Origin: Viola odorata
Lineage: Eukaryota; Streptophyta; Magnoliopsida; Malpighiales; Violaceae
DNA: 64,000 nucleotides
Direction of reading: 5' to 3'
Assembly: GCA_963691705.1 (NCBI GenBank)
Contig: OY829542.1
Span: forward strand, 43,087,105 to 43,151,104
Made by a program: the position numbers and the translations under genes. Position 1 is the first letter of the stretch. Each line of letters opens with the position of its first letter. A model generated the notes under the pieces. That model was not told the origin of the DNA and did not search any database. It saw only the letters and a list, made by a program, of their open reading frames with translations. This document shows, in pieces, positions 1 through 11,343 of the stretch.

Positions 1-560
1 GGTTTAAAATCATTTTTTTAGTGAACTGATAAAAGACCAATGACCTGGCCAGTTCAATCATAGAACCATTTGAACCGAGACTGGTTTTATGGTCAACCGG
101 TTTGGTCTTCTTCTTTTTTTAATTCAATTTTAAATGATTATAATTTTTTATTCAACTGTTGGATCGAATTCTAATTTAATAGGCACATTCCTGACAAATT
201 TGAAAAAATATCAACCATTCAGATCGTGCAAATAATCTCAAAATGATCTCAAAATTGAGTCTAACTTCATATTTCTTGTTTATTTCAAACCAAATACTAT
301 TAATTTCTAGTTTTTTTCTTATTTTTTAGGTTACACTTGGTATTTTTAAATGTGATTTTTATAATTTAGCAATCAAATTCAAAATTAATAATTCCTTGCT
401 AAATTAAATAAAAATCACATTTAGAAAAAATATATGTTTAAATTTATTTAAAGATATTTAATATTTTTAATTAGGTTGAACTCGGTTGGATTTCTATTTA
501 ATCTATATTAAACCTCTAACCCTTAAACTTTTTGCCTTTTTGATTGGATCTCTCACTCTA
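1..560 (+). repeat. Diverged copy of the repeat found at 59117-59674
   Basis: The segment starts with GGTTTAAAA and has the same succession of blocks as 59117-59674 in the same orientation: an AACCGGT-rich start, an 'actgttggatc' block, 'aaatatcaacc', 'taaattaaataaaaat' and a final AAT-rich stretch ending near a 'gaactcggttgga' block. The left side is cut by the window edge or begins exactly there. No coding potential is visible. A non-autonomous transposon is likely; the class is uncertain. Confidence 0.55.
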
Positions 561-1050
561 ATTTTAAAAACTTAGCTTTAAACACACTTTATATGAAATG
601 GAAGGAGTAGATGGTAAATTTAGATTACGCTGCATTTTTTTCACATTTACTACTTGCAAGTACGTTCAAATCCTCTTCTTACTTTTTCAAAAAAAGAAAA
701 TCCCTCTTCACTTTCTAACGAGTACTAAAATAGTTAAATAACAAATAATACATCAAAATAGATCAAAATAGATCAAAGTGGCACATGAAATTGTATTTTA
801 ACTATTTAATATATATCATTTTTATAATATAAGGTCATAAATTTGATCTTTATTATTGTAATGTTATTTATTCACTAAAATTATCTCAATAGATGTCACC
901 TTAACAATTTTGTTTGGAAAAATAGAAAAAATAAAAAAATCCAAAATAATGTTAAAATAAAATAAATGATTGACGTCTAATTTCATGCATTTTTACCATC
1001 TTAAACTACCTTGTTTATGGTGAAAACTATTCCTTTCACGTCAATCTATC
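561..1050. other. AT-rich spacer, nothing recognised
   Basis: Very AT-rich sequence with short homopolymer runs. I see no open reading frame of note, no terminal repeats and no RNA gene. Confidence 0.6.
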
Positions 1051-1172
1051 ATTCGAGGAATTACTGGAGTGTGGATGACAGTTGGATTGTCAGTCTAGAC
1101 CAAGATTGCCAAACGAGACGCGTACTAAGCGTGGATTCGAGGAATTGCTGGAGTGTGGATGACAGCTGGATT
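1051..1172. repeat. 38-bp direct duplication, 84-bp offset
   Basis: Positions 1051-1088 and 1135-1172 are near-identical copies beginning 'attcgaggaatt' and ending 'ggatgacag(t/c)tggatt', differing at about two positions. They lie at the edge of the LTR-like remnant that follows. Confidence 0.8.
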
Positions 1173-1179
1173 TGTGCTG

Positions 1180-2568
1180 GAGGAAATAAGAGAAAAACTA
1201 TCTCTGCAGCAAAAATCAAACAAACGACCAATCTTAGCTAAGATAAACCGATCTTAGTTAAGATTAACAAGATTGCCAAGAAACGTGATGAGATAGGAGT
1301 CACGGGATTTTGAGCTAAAAGAGTGGATTTGACAGCTGGAGATAGATAGAGAAGATCAGTCGTGATCCAAGATTGCATCCTTTTAGGGATTATCCTCTAT
1401 TTGAACAAACAAATCAAATATTTATTTGTTTTGAATTTGAACATTAGAGATTTGTCTCTATCTTTTATCTTTTTGAAGTTTTGAATTTGGAAAGGAACGT
1501 GATGGGCGGGGACTCTAACCTTGTTAAAGGTTAGGGAAGGCTGTCAATTACGGGATCTTCTATCTTCCACTTCTGGGTTGTAAAATATTTTGCTCTGTGA
1601 TAATTCGTTTTGAATATCGCGGATTTAATTATATTTTTCATGTTCATCAATTGTCTTTCTTCTTTAATTATTATGTCTAGCAACTAAACACCCAATTCTT
1701 GGTAAGGGTTGAGTGAGTGCACTTGTGAATCGTGAGACTGACCTGTTCGCAAATATCCTTTCGTTCGTAATTGATTCAAGTTCTAGTTTAACAAACCGGT
1801 TCCTATCTAGGCTAAGATCTAATCAACCTTGGGCTAGATAAAGGATTTGTAGCCAGTCGGGAAGGGGACGAGTTGAAACTAGAGTGACGCAAGTAGGCAG
1901 CTAGCTTCGCGGAAGTTAGTGGACTTGAATCGATATAGGCCTAACCAGACTGACAATCTAGGGCTCCGAATTGAGAGTAGCTTGGCCTGGATTCTGTCTT
2001 TCCCTGCACCATTGAGAAAACGCATGTGCCTCAAGCCAGCAGCCAATTGGATAAACCCTTTAACCAGCAAGGTGTCCATTGGTTAGGATCATTATGAGAG
2101 GGATCCCCCCGAGTGATTTCAAGAGGAGGAAAGTAGGATTGGAAAGGTTTACCTCCCAATCTATAACAGAGTTATGAGGGAGAAGGAGAAAATCTAAAGG
2201 TCAATGATCGAATAAACAAAGATTGCGCTCACGAATTCACCCTTACCAGGAGTTTACCCCACATCAGTTCACAACCAAACACAATCGCCAATCTTAGCTA
2301 AGATTCATTTCTGTCTAAGATTGTCTCTTTATCTAATTTTTACCTTGTTCCTTTTTATTGCTTTGTTTATCTTAATTGCAGAAACAAAACCCCCTCAACT
2401 CCAGTGACGAGGAAGTCGAGTCAAAACTACAATTTCCCGAAAGATCTCTGTGGACGATCCTCTTACCACGATCTACAAGTTCCTTGTGGACGAGTGATAA
2501 GTTGTATTTCTACCCATGAATTCCTATATTTTATACAACTAAATTTGATGCCCACGACACGCAATCAA
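1180..2568 (+). repeat. Probable degenerate LTR-retrotransposon fragment (LTR/leader-like)
   Basis: GC content rises relative to the flanks, and the text resembles the R/U5 part of plant gypsy LTRs: near 2440-2500 there is a 'gatctctgtggacgatcc' motif, then a possible LTR end and a 'tttgatgccc' stretch at 2544-2553 that could be a decayed primer-binding site. 'Atcttagctaagat'-type motifs recur at about 1233 and 2290. No coding domain and no second LTR are found, so this may be a solo or truncated LTR. The right side is cut by the MULE inserted at 2578. Confidence 0.35.
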
Positions 2569-3041
2569 TAAATTTTAGGAGTAATAGCAAAAAAGCCTCA
2601 CGTACTGTTTTTTTAAAACAGAAACCTGCCCTGGTTTTTAAAAACTTAATTCTACCTCCCCTCTACTAAGGGTCAACAACAAAGAGCAAGTCTCTGTTAG
2701 TCAAACGAACAGACCGTTTATTCTTACCTGCTACAACAGGTTTTTTTTTTAAACCTATTGTAGCAAGTAATTATATATTAAATAATGTAATTAATTTAAA
2801 AAATTTAGAAAATAATATAATTAATTTAAAAGATCAGAAAAAAATTTAAAAATTTAAAAGATTAGGAAAAAAAAATTTAAAAGTAAGAAAAATATGAAAA
2901 TGTAAAAATTAAAAAAACATTTCCAGCATTTTCATTTCTTAATTTCTTTCTTTCTATCTTTTTCTTTTCCATTTTTTTTTCATCCACTTCCCAGAAAATC
3001 ACCACCTCTTTCCATCTCATCTGCTTCATCCTCAAACCACC

Positions 3042-3299
3042 ATGACCTCATTGTCATCCTTCTCTCCTCCTTTATCATCTTTCACAAACAAAACCCTACC
3101 CACTTCTTTAGACTCTCCCTTCTCCAAGCCGTTTGAGTCACAATCTTTCCATCTCCTTCCGAAATCTAGATTCAAGATCCAAAAGTTAACCTCTCTTCTT
3201 TCACCGCTTTCTCCTCCATACTGTCCATCATCATCTTCTCCTTTGTCTCATCCACACCATCTCCTACACCGCCCGACGTATATAACTATATATTGTTAA
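3042..3299 (+). other. Possible captured gene fragment inside the MULE (85 codons)
   Basis: An open frame starts MTSLSSFSPPLSSF and continues rich in Ser, Pro, Leu and Thr, the composition of plastid transit peptides. It ends inside the element. The family is not recognised. It could also be chance coding potential in a pyrimidine-rich tract. Confidence 0.25.
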
Positions 3300-3818
3300 G
3301 ATTTGGGATTTGTTCACTAAAAAAAAAGATTTGATGATTTTCATCATAGAAGGATTTGTATTTGAAGAAAATGGCACCAGATCTTGCAAGAAAGAAAATG
3401 GTCTCTCCCTCACATCATCCCCTTCACCTTCCGATCCAAATCTATACAGTGAATCCAAATCTGTGGAGCCAACCAAGTTTAGGACTTTTGTTGACAATGA
3501 AGAAGCTAATCAAGCACAGAAACTGAATTAATGGAACCTTAATTCACCATTACCAATATAATCCCCAATTTTTAATTACAGATCCAGATCTAACAGTGCA
3601 CTAGTAACACTCAAACATTCAAACAAACAAGAGACTACATCAACATAAAATACACCAGATCTGGAAAGAACATCAACCTCAAAAACTTTAGATGGTACAA
3701 CCCATTTATCATATACAACAAGCAAAAATGCAAGACCAGAAATCTACGGTGTCATTTTGCCCCAGTTTCAGCGCCTACTCCTCCAATCACCACCTTGCAC
3801 AAATCGCCAGTAGAGTCA

Positions 3819-4274
3819 TCAGCCAAGAAGCTCACCCACCGGAACGAACCGTCGACGATTTTGAGTTCGTTTCAGTCCGCGCACATCCCGATGACTCCAC
3901 CAGCGACGGAAATGGGAAAGCAGAGATGACAATGGAGGAGGAGGATCTCCGTCGTCGTCGTCTTCGTCGGAGGCCGACGGGCTGGAAGGGGTTCCAGACG
4001 GAACATATTGTGTGTGGGCACCGAAATCGCTGTCTCCGTCTCCGTCGCCTGCGAGATGTAAGAAGAGCAATTCAATTGGATCATCATCGACGACGTTGCA
4101 ATTGAAGCGACGTCGGTGGTTGCCGTTGTGAGATTTACTGAGGAGATCGAGAAGTGACGGGAAGCAGTCGCTAGTTTGACGATGGAAGAAGAGGAAGTGA
4201 AAAGAAAAAGGAAAGAAAAGAAGAGAAGTGGGTAATTCATTTTTTTTCCCTTTAATTTCACTCCAGGTTGCCAC
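3819..4274 (-). other. Possible captured gene fragment inside the MULE, minus strand
   Basis: An open frame of about 151 codons contains a plausible protein-like stretch ([16 protein letters not shown], then an acidic run DEDDDDGD followed by PPPP). A second overlapping frame is open too, so the true frame is uncertain. It lies between the GC-rich interior and the right TIR. No family recognised. Confidence 0.25.
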
Positions 4275-4448
4275 AACCGGCTGGCCTGGGTAAGAATAAA
4301 CGGTATGTTAGGTTGACTAACAGAGACTTGCTCTTTGTCGTTGACCCTTAGTACAAGGGAGGCAAAATTAAGTTTTTAAAAATCAGGGGAGGTTTCTGTT
4401 TTAAAAAAATAGTACAGGGGGGCTTTTCGCTATTACTCCTAAATTTTA

Positions 4449-5108
4449 TAGTTTATGTTTCTAGAAAACTATCATCTTTACTATTTTATAATAATTTTAT
4501 TTTAATATTCTCGTATGTTTGTAGATTTTTTGATATATTTTATTTAAAACAAATTTTATTTCCTTTGAACTAGAATATATTCATTCTTCACAACATTTTT
4601 AATTTCTTCATTTTAAAATTATTTATTTATTATGTATTGGTAATGCAGCTCAATTGTGAATTTTCAATTTTTCACCAAAATTTGAAATTCTTCCTTTTTA
4701 ATATATTTTTAAAAATATTTTTATATTCCATATTACTAATACATGTCCATATGTATTTTTTAAATGATTTTCCTATTTTAAATTTTATAATTATTTTTCA
4801 TGATTATTTATTAATTATTGTGAGATAAAATTATTTTTTAATACTAACTAATAAAAAAAAACAACAAAATTAAGGTGTTAACTGAAATGTGAGGGGTTCA
4901 AGTAGCTAGTTAGATAATAAGGTAAGAAATTAGGGCAAACCGCTAATAAATGCATATTTTGGGTCCAATTTGAGTAATAAAACTTGTATATCAAAGTATT
5001 CAATTCAAATTTCCTAAGAAGCATTCGGTTGAGGGGTGCTAAAGTTACTAGAGAATCATTTTATCTAAGGAAGATTATGAATAAAAAAATACTTTATTTG
5101 TTGCATTA
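4449..5108. other. AT-rich spacer, nothing recognised
   Basis: Sequence made largely of A/T runs. No coding region, terminal repeat or RNA gene is visible. Confidence 0.6.
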
Positions 5109-5110
5109 TA

Positions 5111-5371
5111 CTCCCTCTGTTTACTTTTAAATGACTTTCTGGAATAGTAGAAAAGCGTAAGCCGTTGATTTACGGACTTATTTTATTCCTCATTGTTTCA
5201 TTTTTTTATTCTAATTTCCACTCAAATTACCACACCATCATCAAATTGGGTTGATTCAACAAAAAAAATTATCATTTGCACAAAATAAATGCTTCGAAAA
5301 ATATAAAATGACAAGTACTCCAAATAGTAGAAAAGCGTAGGAAAGTGACAATTAAAAGTAAACGGGGGGAG
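5111..5371. mobile_element. Stowaway-type MITE (261 bp)
   Basis: The left end is CTCCCTCTGTTTACTTTTAA and the right end, reverse-complemented, is CTCCCCCCGTTTACTTTTAA. The element is flanked by TA on both sides (5109-5110 and 5372-5373). Size, TA TSD and the CTCCCTC terminus are those of Tc1/Mariner-derived Stowaway MITEs. A 'aatagtagaaaagcgta' block occurs twice inside. Confidence 0.85.
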
Positions 5372-5617
5372 TATTATGCATCATTCTTGGGAAAGACAAA
5401 AATTCTTTTTTAAATGGTGTTGGAGTATCAGTTATATTTTTTTCTTTTTACCAAAAGTAACCGCAAATTATATATATTAATACATTATTATAATTACTAT
5501 TATTACATAATCTATAAAAATAAATATTGTATAAATGATGTATGATAAACATGTTAAGTCATCATAAAATATTAAATATATTATTTACTATAAATAAATA
5601 TACAATAATAATATGTA

Positions 5618-5980
5618 CTTCCTCCATCAATTTTTAATTGACGCGAGGAGGAAAAACACAAATTTTAAGAAAAGTGAGGCCCGCGCTAGTAAATAACTAA
5701 CTTTGTTGGTGGGCCCACGTTAGAAATAAGTATTAAAAAATAAAAAAGTGACTTTGTTGGTGTGCCCGCGTCAAAAAATAATATTAAAAAAAGATAAGGT
5801 AACTTTTTGATGGTGGGCTCATGTTCAAAAATAATATTAAAAAAAATCAGTTTTTTTAATGTGGGCCTGTGTCAGAAATAATATTAAAAAAATAAAAATG
5901 GCACGACGCCCGAAAATGTCAATTAAAACCCAACTTTGGTTTTTGCTCTCCTCGCGTCAGTTAAAAGTTGACAGAGGGAG
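5618..5980. mobile_element. Stowaway-type MITE with internal tandem repeats (363 bp)
   Basis: Inverted ends CTTCCTCCATCAATTTTTAA and (reverse complement of the right end) CTCCCTCTGTCAACTTTTAA continue into a shared 'tgacgcgaggag'. TA dinucleotides flank both ends. The centre holds about four degenerate ~50-bp units, each with 'gtgggcccacgt'-like and 'ataatattaaaaaa' parts (about 5708-5905). No coding content. Confidence 0.8.
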
Positions 5981-6048
5981 TAGTATATAATTTATAAAGT
6001 ATATTAATAAAATAACACTAATATTGGAAAGAGTTTTCTAATTTTATA

Positions 6049-6980
6049 CTCCCTCCGGACACTTTTATATGTCGTTCTGGCACAGTAGCCTTGTGGGTGG
6101 GTTTTTTTTGTTATTTTATTATTTGTTCGAAAATGCCCCTAGTTATTTGACAATTAACAAGGCATGTCATTCTCCTTCCCCTCTTTCCTCGCCTTCTTCC
6201 TCTCTTCTTTCCTCGTCGCAGCCTCACTTTTTCTCCTTTCTTTCCTCTATTCTTCCCTTCTTTCTTTTTTTCTTTTCTTTCCTCCTTGGGCTGGCCGCAA
6301 CCCTCACTCTCTTCTCTCATTTCTTTCTTTTCTTTTTTTGTTCTCTTTCCGGTAGTTGTTTTGGTTGATTTTAGCGGTGGTGGTTGTTTTGGTTGATTTT
6401 GGAGGTGGTGATCGAGAGAAGATGGTGATGATTTGGTGATTTAGAGGCCGAGGTTTGGATTGGGTGTGGGTGGTGATTTGGAGAAGAGTTTGATGGTGAG
6501 GCAGAGGTTTGGTTGATAATGATTAGGTGATGTTGCTGAGGTTTAATTGGTACTGATGGTTATGATGGTTGGTGATTTGATGAGGTAGAGAGGTGTTTGG
6601 GTGTGGATTTTGGTGGTTGGTGTAGTGAAGGTGGCCGACGGTGGTGATGTGAGGTTTTGTGGTGTGTCTGAGGTTTGTTGGCGGGGGAGACTGTGGCGGT
6701 GGCGGGTTTAAGAGATGATGATGATTAATTTGGTGATTTAGAGTGGTAATTGAGTGGGATCGGTGTTGATGGAGGCGGTCGACCGAGGGAGGAGATCGGT
6801 GTGGCGGTGGATGGTGGTGAATTGTGTTTTAGGGGAACAAAGATGGAAGAAGTGAAGAAGATAAGGAAGAGGGCCTTTTAGTCATGTTGCATTAAAATCA
6901 CTGTTCGAAAAGGTAAAATGACAATTAATAGTGTCCAAAAAAATCGTAGGAAAGTGATAATTATTTATGGACGGAGGGAG
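6049..6980. mobile_element. Long Stowaway/Mariner-type non-autonomous element (932 bp)
   Basis: Ends are CTCCCTCCGGACACTTTTAT and (reverse complement of the right end) CTCCCTCCGTCCATAAATAA, with TA at 6047-6048 and 6981-6982. Inverted similarity extends about 150 bp inward, with 'ttgttcgaaaa' and 'gacaattaa' blocks in both arms. The interior has a C/T-rich left part and a G/T-rich middle (ggtggtgatttgg repeats). No transposase is recognisable; open frames in the C/T tract are low-complexity artefacts. Confidence 0.75.
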
Positions 6981-7150
6981 TATAACTGACCCTAACAATT
7001 TTGACTGTTTTGTCAAATTACAATACAAGTATAGCCTCATTAGATGAGAATTGAAGTGTTAATCTTTTGAGCCTGGATTAATTAGGAGGCTAACACGTAT
7101 TGCCTCATCTCCTAAAATCAATCAACAACTTTCCTCTAATTTTTGCTCTC

Positions 7151-8464
7151 GGTTTAAATCCAAAATTGGCACCTGCACTTGAATTGATTGACTCATTTGG
7201 CACCTCTATTTGTAAAACGGTTTAAAAGGCACCTGCAATTCAAACATATGACACATTTGACACTCCTCACTCACACCGTTGACCGTCCACCGTTATCTGC
7301 TGATGTGGCACGCTACGTGGCTTGACACGTCATCAACATGATGACATGACATGCCACATTAGCATATGTTAATTAAATTATTTTTTTCTTTTTCTTTTTC
7401 TTTTTCTTTTCTTTCTTTTTCTTTCTTTCTTTTTTCTTTCTCTTCTTCTTCCAAGACAACCAGCCACCAACCCCACTCCTATCCTCCTCCCAATCAATTA
7501 AAATCAATTAATCAACAACCACTCCTCTCTTTTTTTCTTTGTTGCTTTCATTTCTTTCTTTTAAAAAGAAATTTCAATCCTAGTTCTAATTTTTCATCCA
7601 TTCCTTGCCTGATCTCCCCCTCTCTACTCACCATCTTCTTCATGTCTTAGAAATATAATTTTTTTCTCTTTTTTTATCCTTTCTTTCTTCTTTGCCGATT
7701 GCTTTCTATTTTTCTTTCCTTTTCTTTTGGCAACACTGACACCGGTAATGGGTTTGGTTGGTTTGGGCTGATTTTGGGTGTTTGTTTGATTGGCTCAGTT
7801 TGGCCTGCGATTTCGGCGGTTTGATTGGGTTCAATGGTGTGGGTGAGATGGGCTTGGTTGATTGTTTTGATGTGGCTGGTGGCCGGTTGGGTGATTCGGG
7901 TGGAGGCTGTTGGATTTGGATTTGTTGTTAGTGGCCAAAATTGTTGATGATGTGGTGTAGAAGTGAGTGATTGATGGTGATGATTTGGTGCAGCTGGGTT
8001 TGGATTTGATGATGGTCGAAATTGTTGATGATTTGGTGCAGTCTGAGGTTGGTTTGAATTAATTTGTCGGAGCGATTTAATTGGGATTTTATTAATAATT
8101 GAGGAGAGGGAGAGCGTGAATTGGTGTTTGTTGTGTGAGAGCAAGAGTTAATTGATTGAGAGGAGGATAGAAGTGGGGTTGGTGGCTGGTTGCCGTGGAA
8201 GAAGAAGAGAGAAAAAAGAAAGAAAAGAAAAAGAAAAAATAATTTAATTAATATATACTGATGTGACATGCCATGTCATTATGTTGATGACGTGGCAAGC
8301 CACATAGCGTGCTACATTAGTAGATAATGGTGAACGGCTAACGGTGTAAGTGAGGAGTACCAAATGTGTCATATGTTTGAAGTGCAGGTGACTTTTAAAC
8401 CGTTTTATAAATAGAGGTGTCAAATGAGTCAATCGAGTGTATGTGTCAATTTTGGATTTAAAAC
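7151..8464. mobile_element. Foldback-like MULE with very long TIRs and 10-bp TSD
   Basis: A 10-bp direct repeat TTTTGCTCTC (7141-7150 and 8465-8474) flanks the element. The arms, about 7151-7545 and 8085-8464, are inverted repeats of each other over nearly 400 bp, with matching blocks 'ttaaatccaaaattg', 'gtggcacgctac/gtagcgtgctac'-like, 'catgccac' and the poly-CTTTTT tract. The centre (~540 bp) has two imperfect copies of an 'aaattgttgatgat(g/t)tggtg' block. The TSD size suggests Mutator superfamily; the arm length gives strong hairpin potential. No transposase seen. Confidence 0.75.
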
Positions 8465-8474
8465 TTTTGCTCTC

Positions 8475-9295
8475 CATCCTCTTCTAATTCTTGGTCTTGG
8501 AGGAGAAGGAGACAGTAGCGTGGAAACACAAGAGAATCAATTCCCCGTTTTCTCACGGCCGCCGTTGATGGCAAGAGCACCGTACAAAAACACAAGAACC
8601 GACAATGCTTTCCGTGTTGATAAGAGCCGCCGGAGAGATCGTGTTGGTGACGAAATCAGAAGCGGAGAAGACCAATCGGCTCAAGACCACTTACCTTGAG
8701 AAAATCGTACATCTGCTTTAAAACCAACAATGCAAACTGATTTTTCGTTGGGAAAATCTGCAGTTAAATCAAAAGTGCACCTTCTTCTTGTCTCACGGTA
8801 TCGCTTCCTCTTCCTGCACTCAGCTCATCATTTGAAGCGGCAAATTATTTTTTTCTATTACTTTGTGTTTATTTTTCAAGGAAAATTCTTGAATGATGAT
8901 GATTTTGTGCATTGTAGCTACTCATATCAGTACAACAAAAAATTAACATGTAGTAGCAATGCCGCAAAAGTGAAACTAACACGTGGGTGCTAAGAAACTG
9001 ATATTGTTAATGATTTGGCTGTAATTTTTCATTCCTTGGTTTTGTCGATGCCCCATAGTCATGGTGAGCATTCTCTAATCTAATTTTTTGCTCTTATATT
9101 TGTTGGTCGTGGATGAATATGTTTTGTTTAGCCGTGGAACCATGACTCTGACTTGCATAGCTCAATCTCATAATACTTGGAAGATTAGTATCTTGCATCT
9201 TATATGTTAACTGTTTCATTATTATAGGAGAAAAACATTAAGCAGAAAAAAGGGACACAAGCTTTTGACTATTTTGTGCTTTTTTGCAATGTCAG
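8475..9295 (+). other. Host-like sequence upstream of an exon series
   Basis: A stretch around 8540-8720 has coding-like composition. One frame carries KTNRLKTTYLEKIV and another starts MARAPYKNTRTDN, but neither stays open. The rest up to 9295 looks like intron. It may be the 5' part of the exon series that follows. No family recognised. Confidence 0.3.
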
Positions 9296-10659
9296 GTCTC
9301 TCTGTTTTGAAGAACTTGGAGATACCTTACTCTGACATTGAAGAGCATGGGGTGTTCCTGGGCAAACAAGAGGTACACTATTAAACAATGCAGCTTAGTT
9401 TGATATTCTTTCTTTATTCATTTTTTCGTTAACAATATGTCCTTGACAGCAAGTTTTTGTATGCATTGCATTGACAAGTATCATTCTTCGAAGGAAACAA
9501 TCATGGAGTACGCATTTCATGGTCTGATTGTGGATGCGATTGATGCATTATTTGAGGTTAATAACAACAGGTAAATGATTGAAAGTTTGATCTCTGGATT
9601 GTGAGCTTGATTTGCAACTTTTGTTGTATATGTCTATTTTCTGATCTTTAATTCTATGTACAAGGTAATCTGTGCAAAGTTTGGATTCTGATCAATTTTG
9701 GTTGGTCCTGTCAAGTAATTATAGCAAATTTGTCATGCTATCAACCTTTATATTATTTATTATAGCAGAGTGCTTTAGCTGATATTTCTACAGCATGTGG
9801 AATGTCCAAGTTTCCAACATGCTCCTTGTGTCATCTTGACACAATTTTTGTTATTTGATACATTTCTCCTTATACAAAATTAAGTTCAATGGCTTGCTAT
9901 CACATGGCCAAAGTACTATGATTGTTCCGTATTTGTTGTTATTTTGAAAGTCCAGTAATTGAGTCAAATTTATAATGCTTATTCTTTTTTCAAGTTTGAA
10001 GTATCATTATTTATTTTTCTGGTTGATTTCTTCTTATGGTTTTACTTAAGATCAAGTTTTAATTTTTCAAATTCTGGCAGGTTCCAGTGGAACCTTTGGT
10101 TTGGCCCAGAAGATTTATGTTCTGAAAGTATTTTTTTTTTCTTGATCTGTTTGTGGATTTGTCTGTTTATTTGTGGTGTGCTTGCAGAGGTGATAGTTAT
10201 CAACAAAGAAATCTATTGAATCGAGTGTATGTTTATGATGAAGAAAGGCAATATGCAATTGCTAGGGAAGAACAACTTGAATCAAGTTTGGAGCTTGATT
10301 TTCCATGTTTTTTTGAAACCCTTATGTTGCATCCCAGGTAACTGGAGGGTTTTGGTTGATAAAGGATGTTTGGTACAAAATACCTAGCTGATAAACACGG
10401 TCGGAACATTTTTTCACATTTTCTTATGCCCTTTTCTCTCCTCTGTGCTTTGCCAAAGACAAATACTTGGTACATGCATAACGCAAGTTCATAGTTCATA
10501 TTGAATGTACCAGGAATTTTATACTTATCAAAATTTGCATGATCTCTAATTGGATGTCACGATGTCCCCTTAATACTCTGTGGCTTTGCGCATACCTTTT
10601 AACTCAATTTTAGGCATTCTGTCGCTATGGAAAACAAGAAAAGCGGGGAGACCTTAGAG
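9296..10659 (+). pseudogene. Unrecognised multi-exon gene fragment
   Basis: Four exon-like segments with consensus splice sites are visible: 9296-9372 (protein LSVLKNLEIPYSDIEEHG...), about 9450-9570, 10188-10337 and 10614-10659. The last three join in phase: ...DALFEVNNN|RGDSYQQRN..., then ...LMLHP|RHSVAMENKK.... The junction of the first two is out of phase in the frame I read, and the region after 10659 has no further exon, so I treat it as a decayed or partial gene. The encoded stretch is charged and helix-rich (VYVYDEERQYAIAREEQLE). I do not recognise the family and assign no function. It lies between a long-TIR element and two MITEs. Confidence 0.45.
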
Positions 10660-10932
10660 GTAATGGGTTTGAATTAGATTAATTTTTACTTTGTGGTTGT
10701 TTTCTCATCAATATAGACTTGATGAGTACAAAGCAGTTGGAATTCTCATCAGCAGTGATTGTTTAGTAAAATTGTTATTGTTATATTATATTATTAACAT
10801 GACATACAATCTTACTAAAATATAATCCATACTTATATGGATAGTTTGGCATAATAATATAGTTTATTTTTCTTTTTTAATGAAATCCTAAAATATCACC
10901 TATTTCATAAGTAATTATTTTCTCTTATTTTT
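10660..10932. other. AT-rich spacer
   Basis: No exon, terminal repeat or RNA gene is visible between the last exon-like segment and the first of two MITEs. Confidence 0.5.
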
Positions 10933-10934
10933 TA

Positions 10935-11192
10935 CTCCCTTCGTCCTTTAATAATTGACTTTTTGAAATTGTAGCAAAATTGAAAATATAATTTTTAATT
11001 TTATTTTATTTCACATTTTTTCATTTTCCCCCCTAATTTTCACTCAAATTACCACACATCATCAAATTGGATTGATGCATAAAGGCTAATTTGTTATTTG
11101 TACAAAATATATACTTCGAAGAAGATAAAGAAAAGAAAAGTCTCAGTTAATAAAGGATGTAGGAAAACGTCAGTTATTAAAGGACGGAGGAG
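10935..11192. mobile_element. Stowaway-type MITE (258 bp)
   Basis: Ends CTCCCTTCGTCCTTTAATAA and (reverse complement of the right end) CTCCTCCGTCCTTTAATAAC are flanked by TA at 10933-10934 and 11193-11194. The interior contains 'caaattaccacac' also seen in the MITE at 5111-5371, so the two are related. Confidence 0.8.
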
Positions 11193-11218
11193 TATGTTAT
11201 TGAGAAGGTAAAAAAATA

Positions 11219-11343
11219 CTCTCCGTCTTTTAATAAATGACTTTCTGAAACAGTAACATTCAGTAAAGCAAACACTAAAAAGTCAAGTAAAGTGTACAGT
11301 AACATTCAGTAGGAAAACGTCATTTATTGGAGGACGGAGGGAG
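11219..11343. mobile_element. Short Stowaway-type MITE (125 bp)
   Basis: Ends CTCTCCGTCTTTTAATAAAT and (reverse complement of the right end) CTCCCTCCGTCCTCCAATAA, TA TSD at 11217-11218 and 11344-11345. A 'acagtaacattcagta' block is present twice. It is an internally deleted relative of the element ending 25 bp upstream. Confidence 0.75.

Larger units (their letters stand above)
2578..4439. mobile_element. Mutator-like (MULE) non-autonomous element with ~150-bp TIRs, possible Pack-MULE
   Basis: The element is flanked by a perfect 9-bp target-site duplication TAAATTTTA (2569-2577 and 4440-4448), the length typical of Mutator elements. Terminal inverted repeats run about 2578-2729 and 4288-4439, starting GGAGTAATAGC on both ends and staying clearly similar for ~150 bp. 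A smaller palindrome (ctgctacaacagg / cctattgtagcaag) follows the left TIR. The interior (about 2780-4280) has no transposase. It holds two GC-richer stretches with coding texture: one on the plus strand from an ATG at 3042 and one on the minus strand within 3819-4274. These look like captured host sequence, which I cannot assign. Confidence 0.85.

Noticed and set aside
6069..6368. Hydrophobic Ser/Phe/Leu-rich frame resembling a membrane protein
   Set aside because: Translation of a C/T tract inside a Stowaway-type element.
7674..8269. Long minus-strand frames rich in His/Asn/Pro/Gln or Ser/Phe
   Set aside because: Low-complexity translation of a G/T-rich, CTTTTT-bearing inverted-repeat element.
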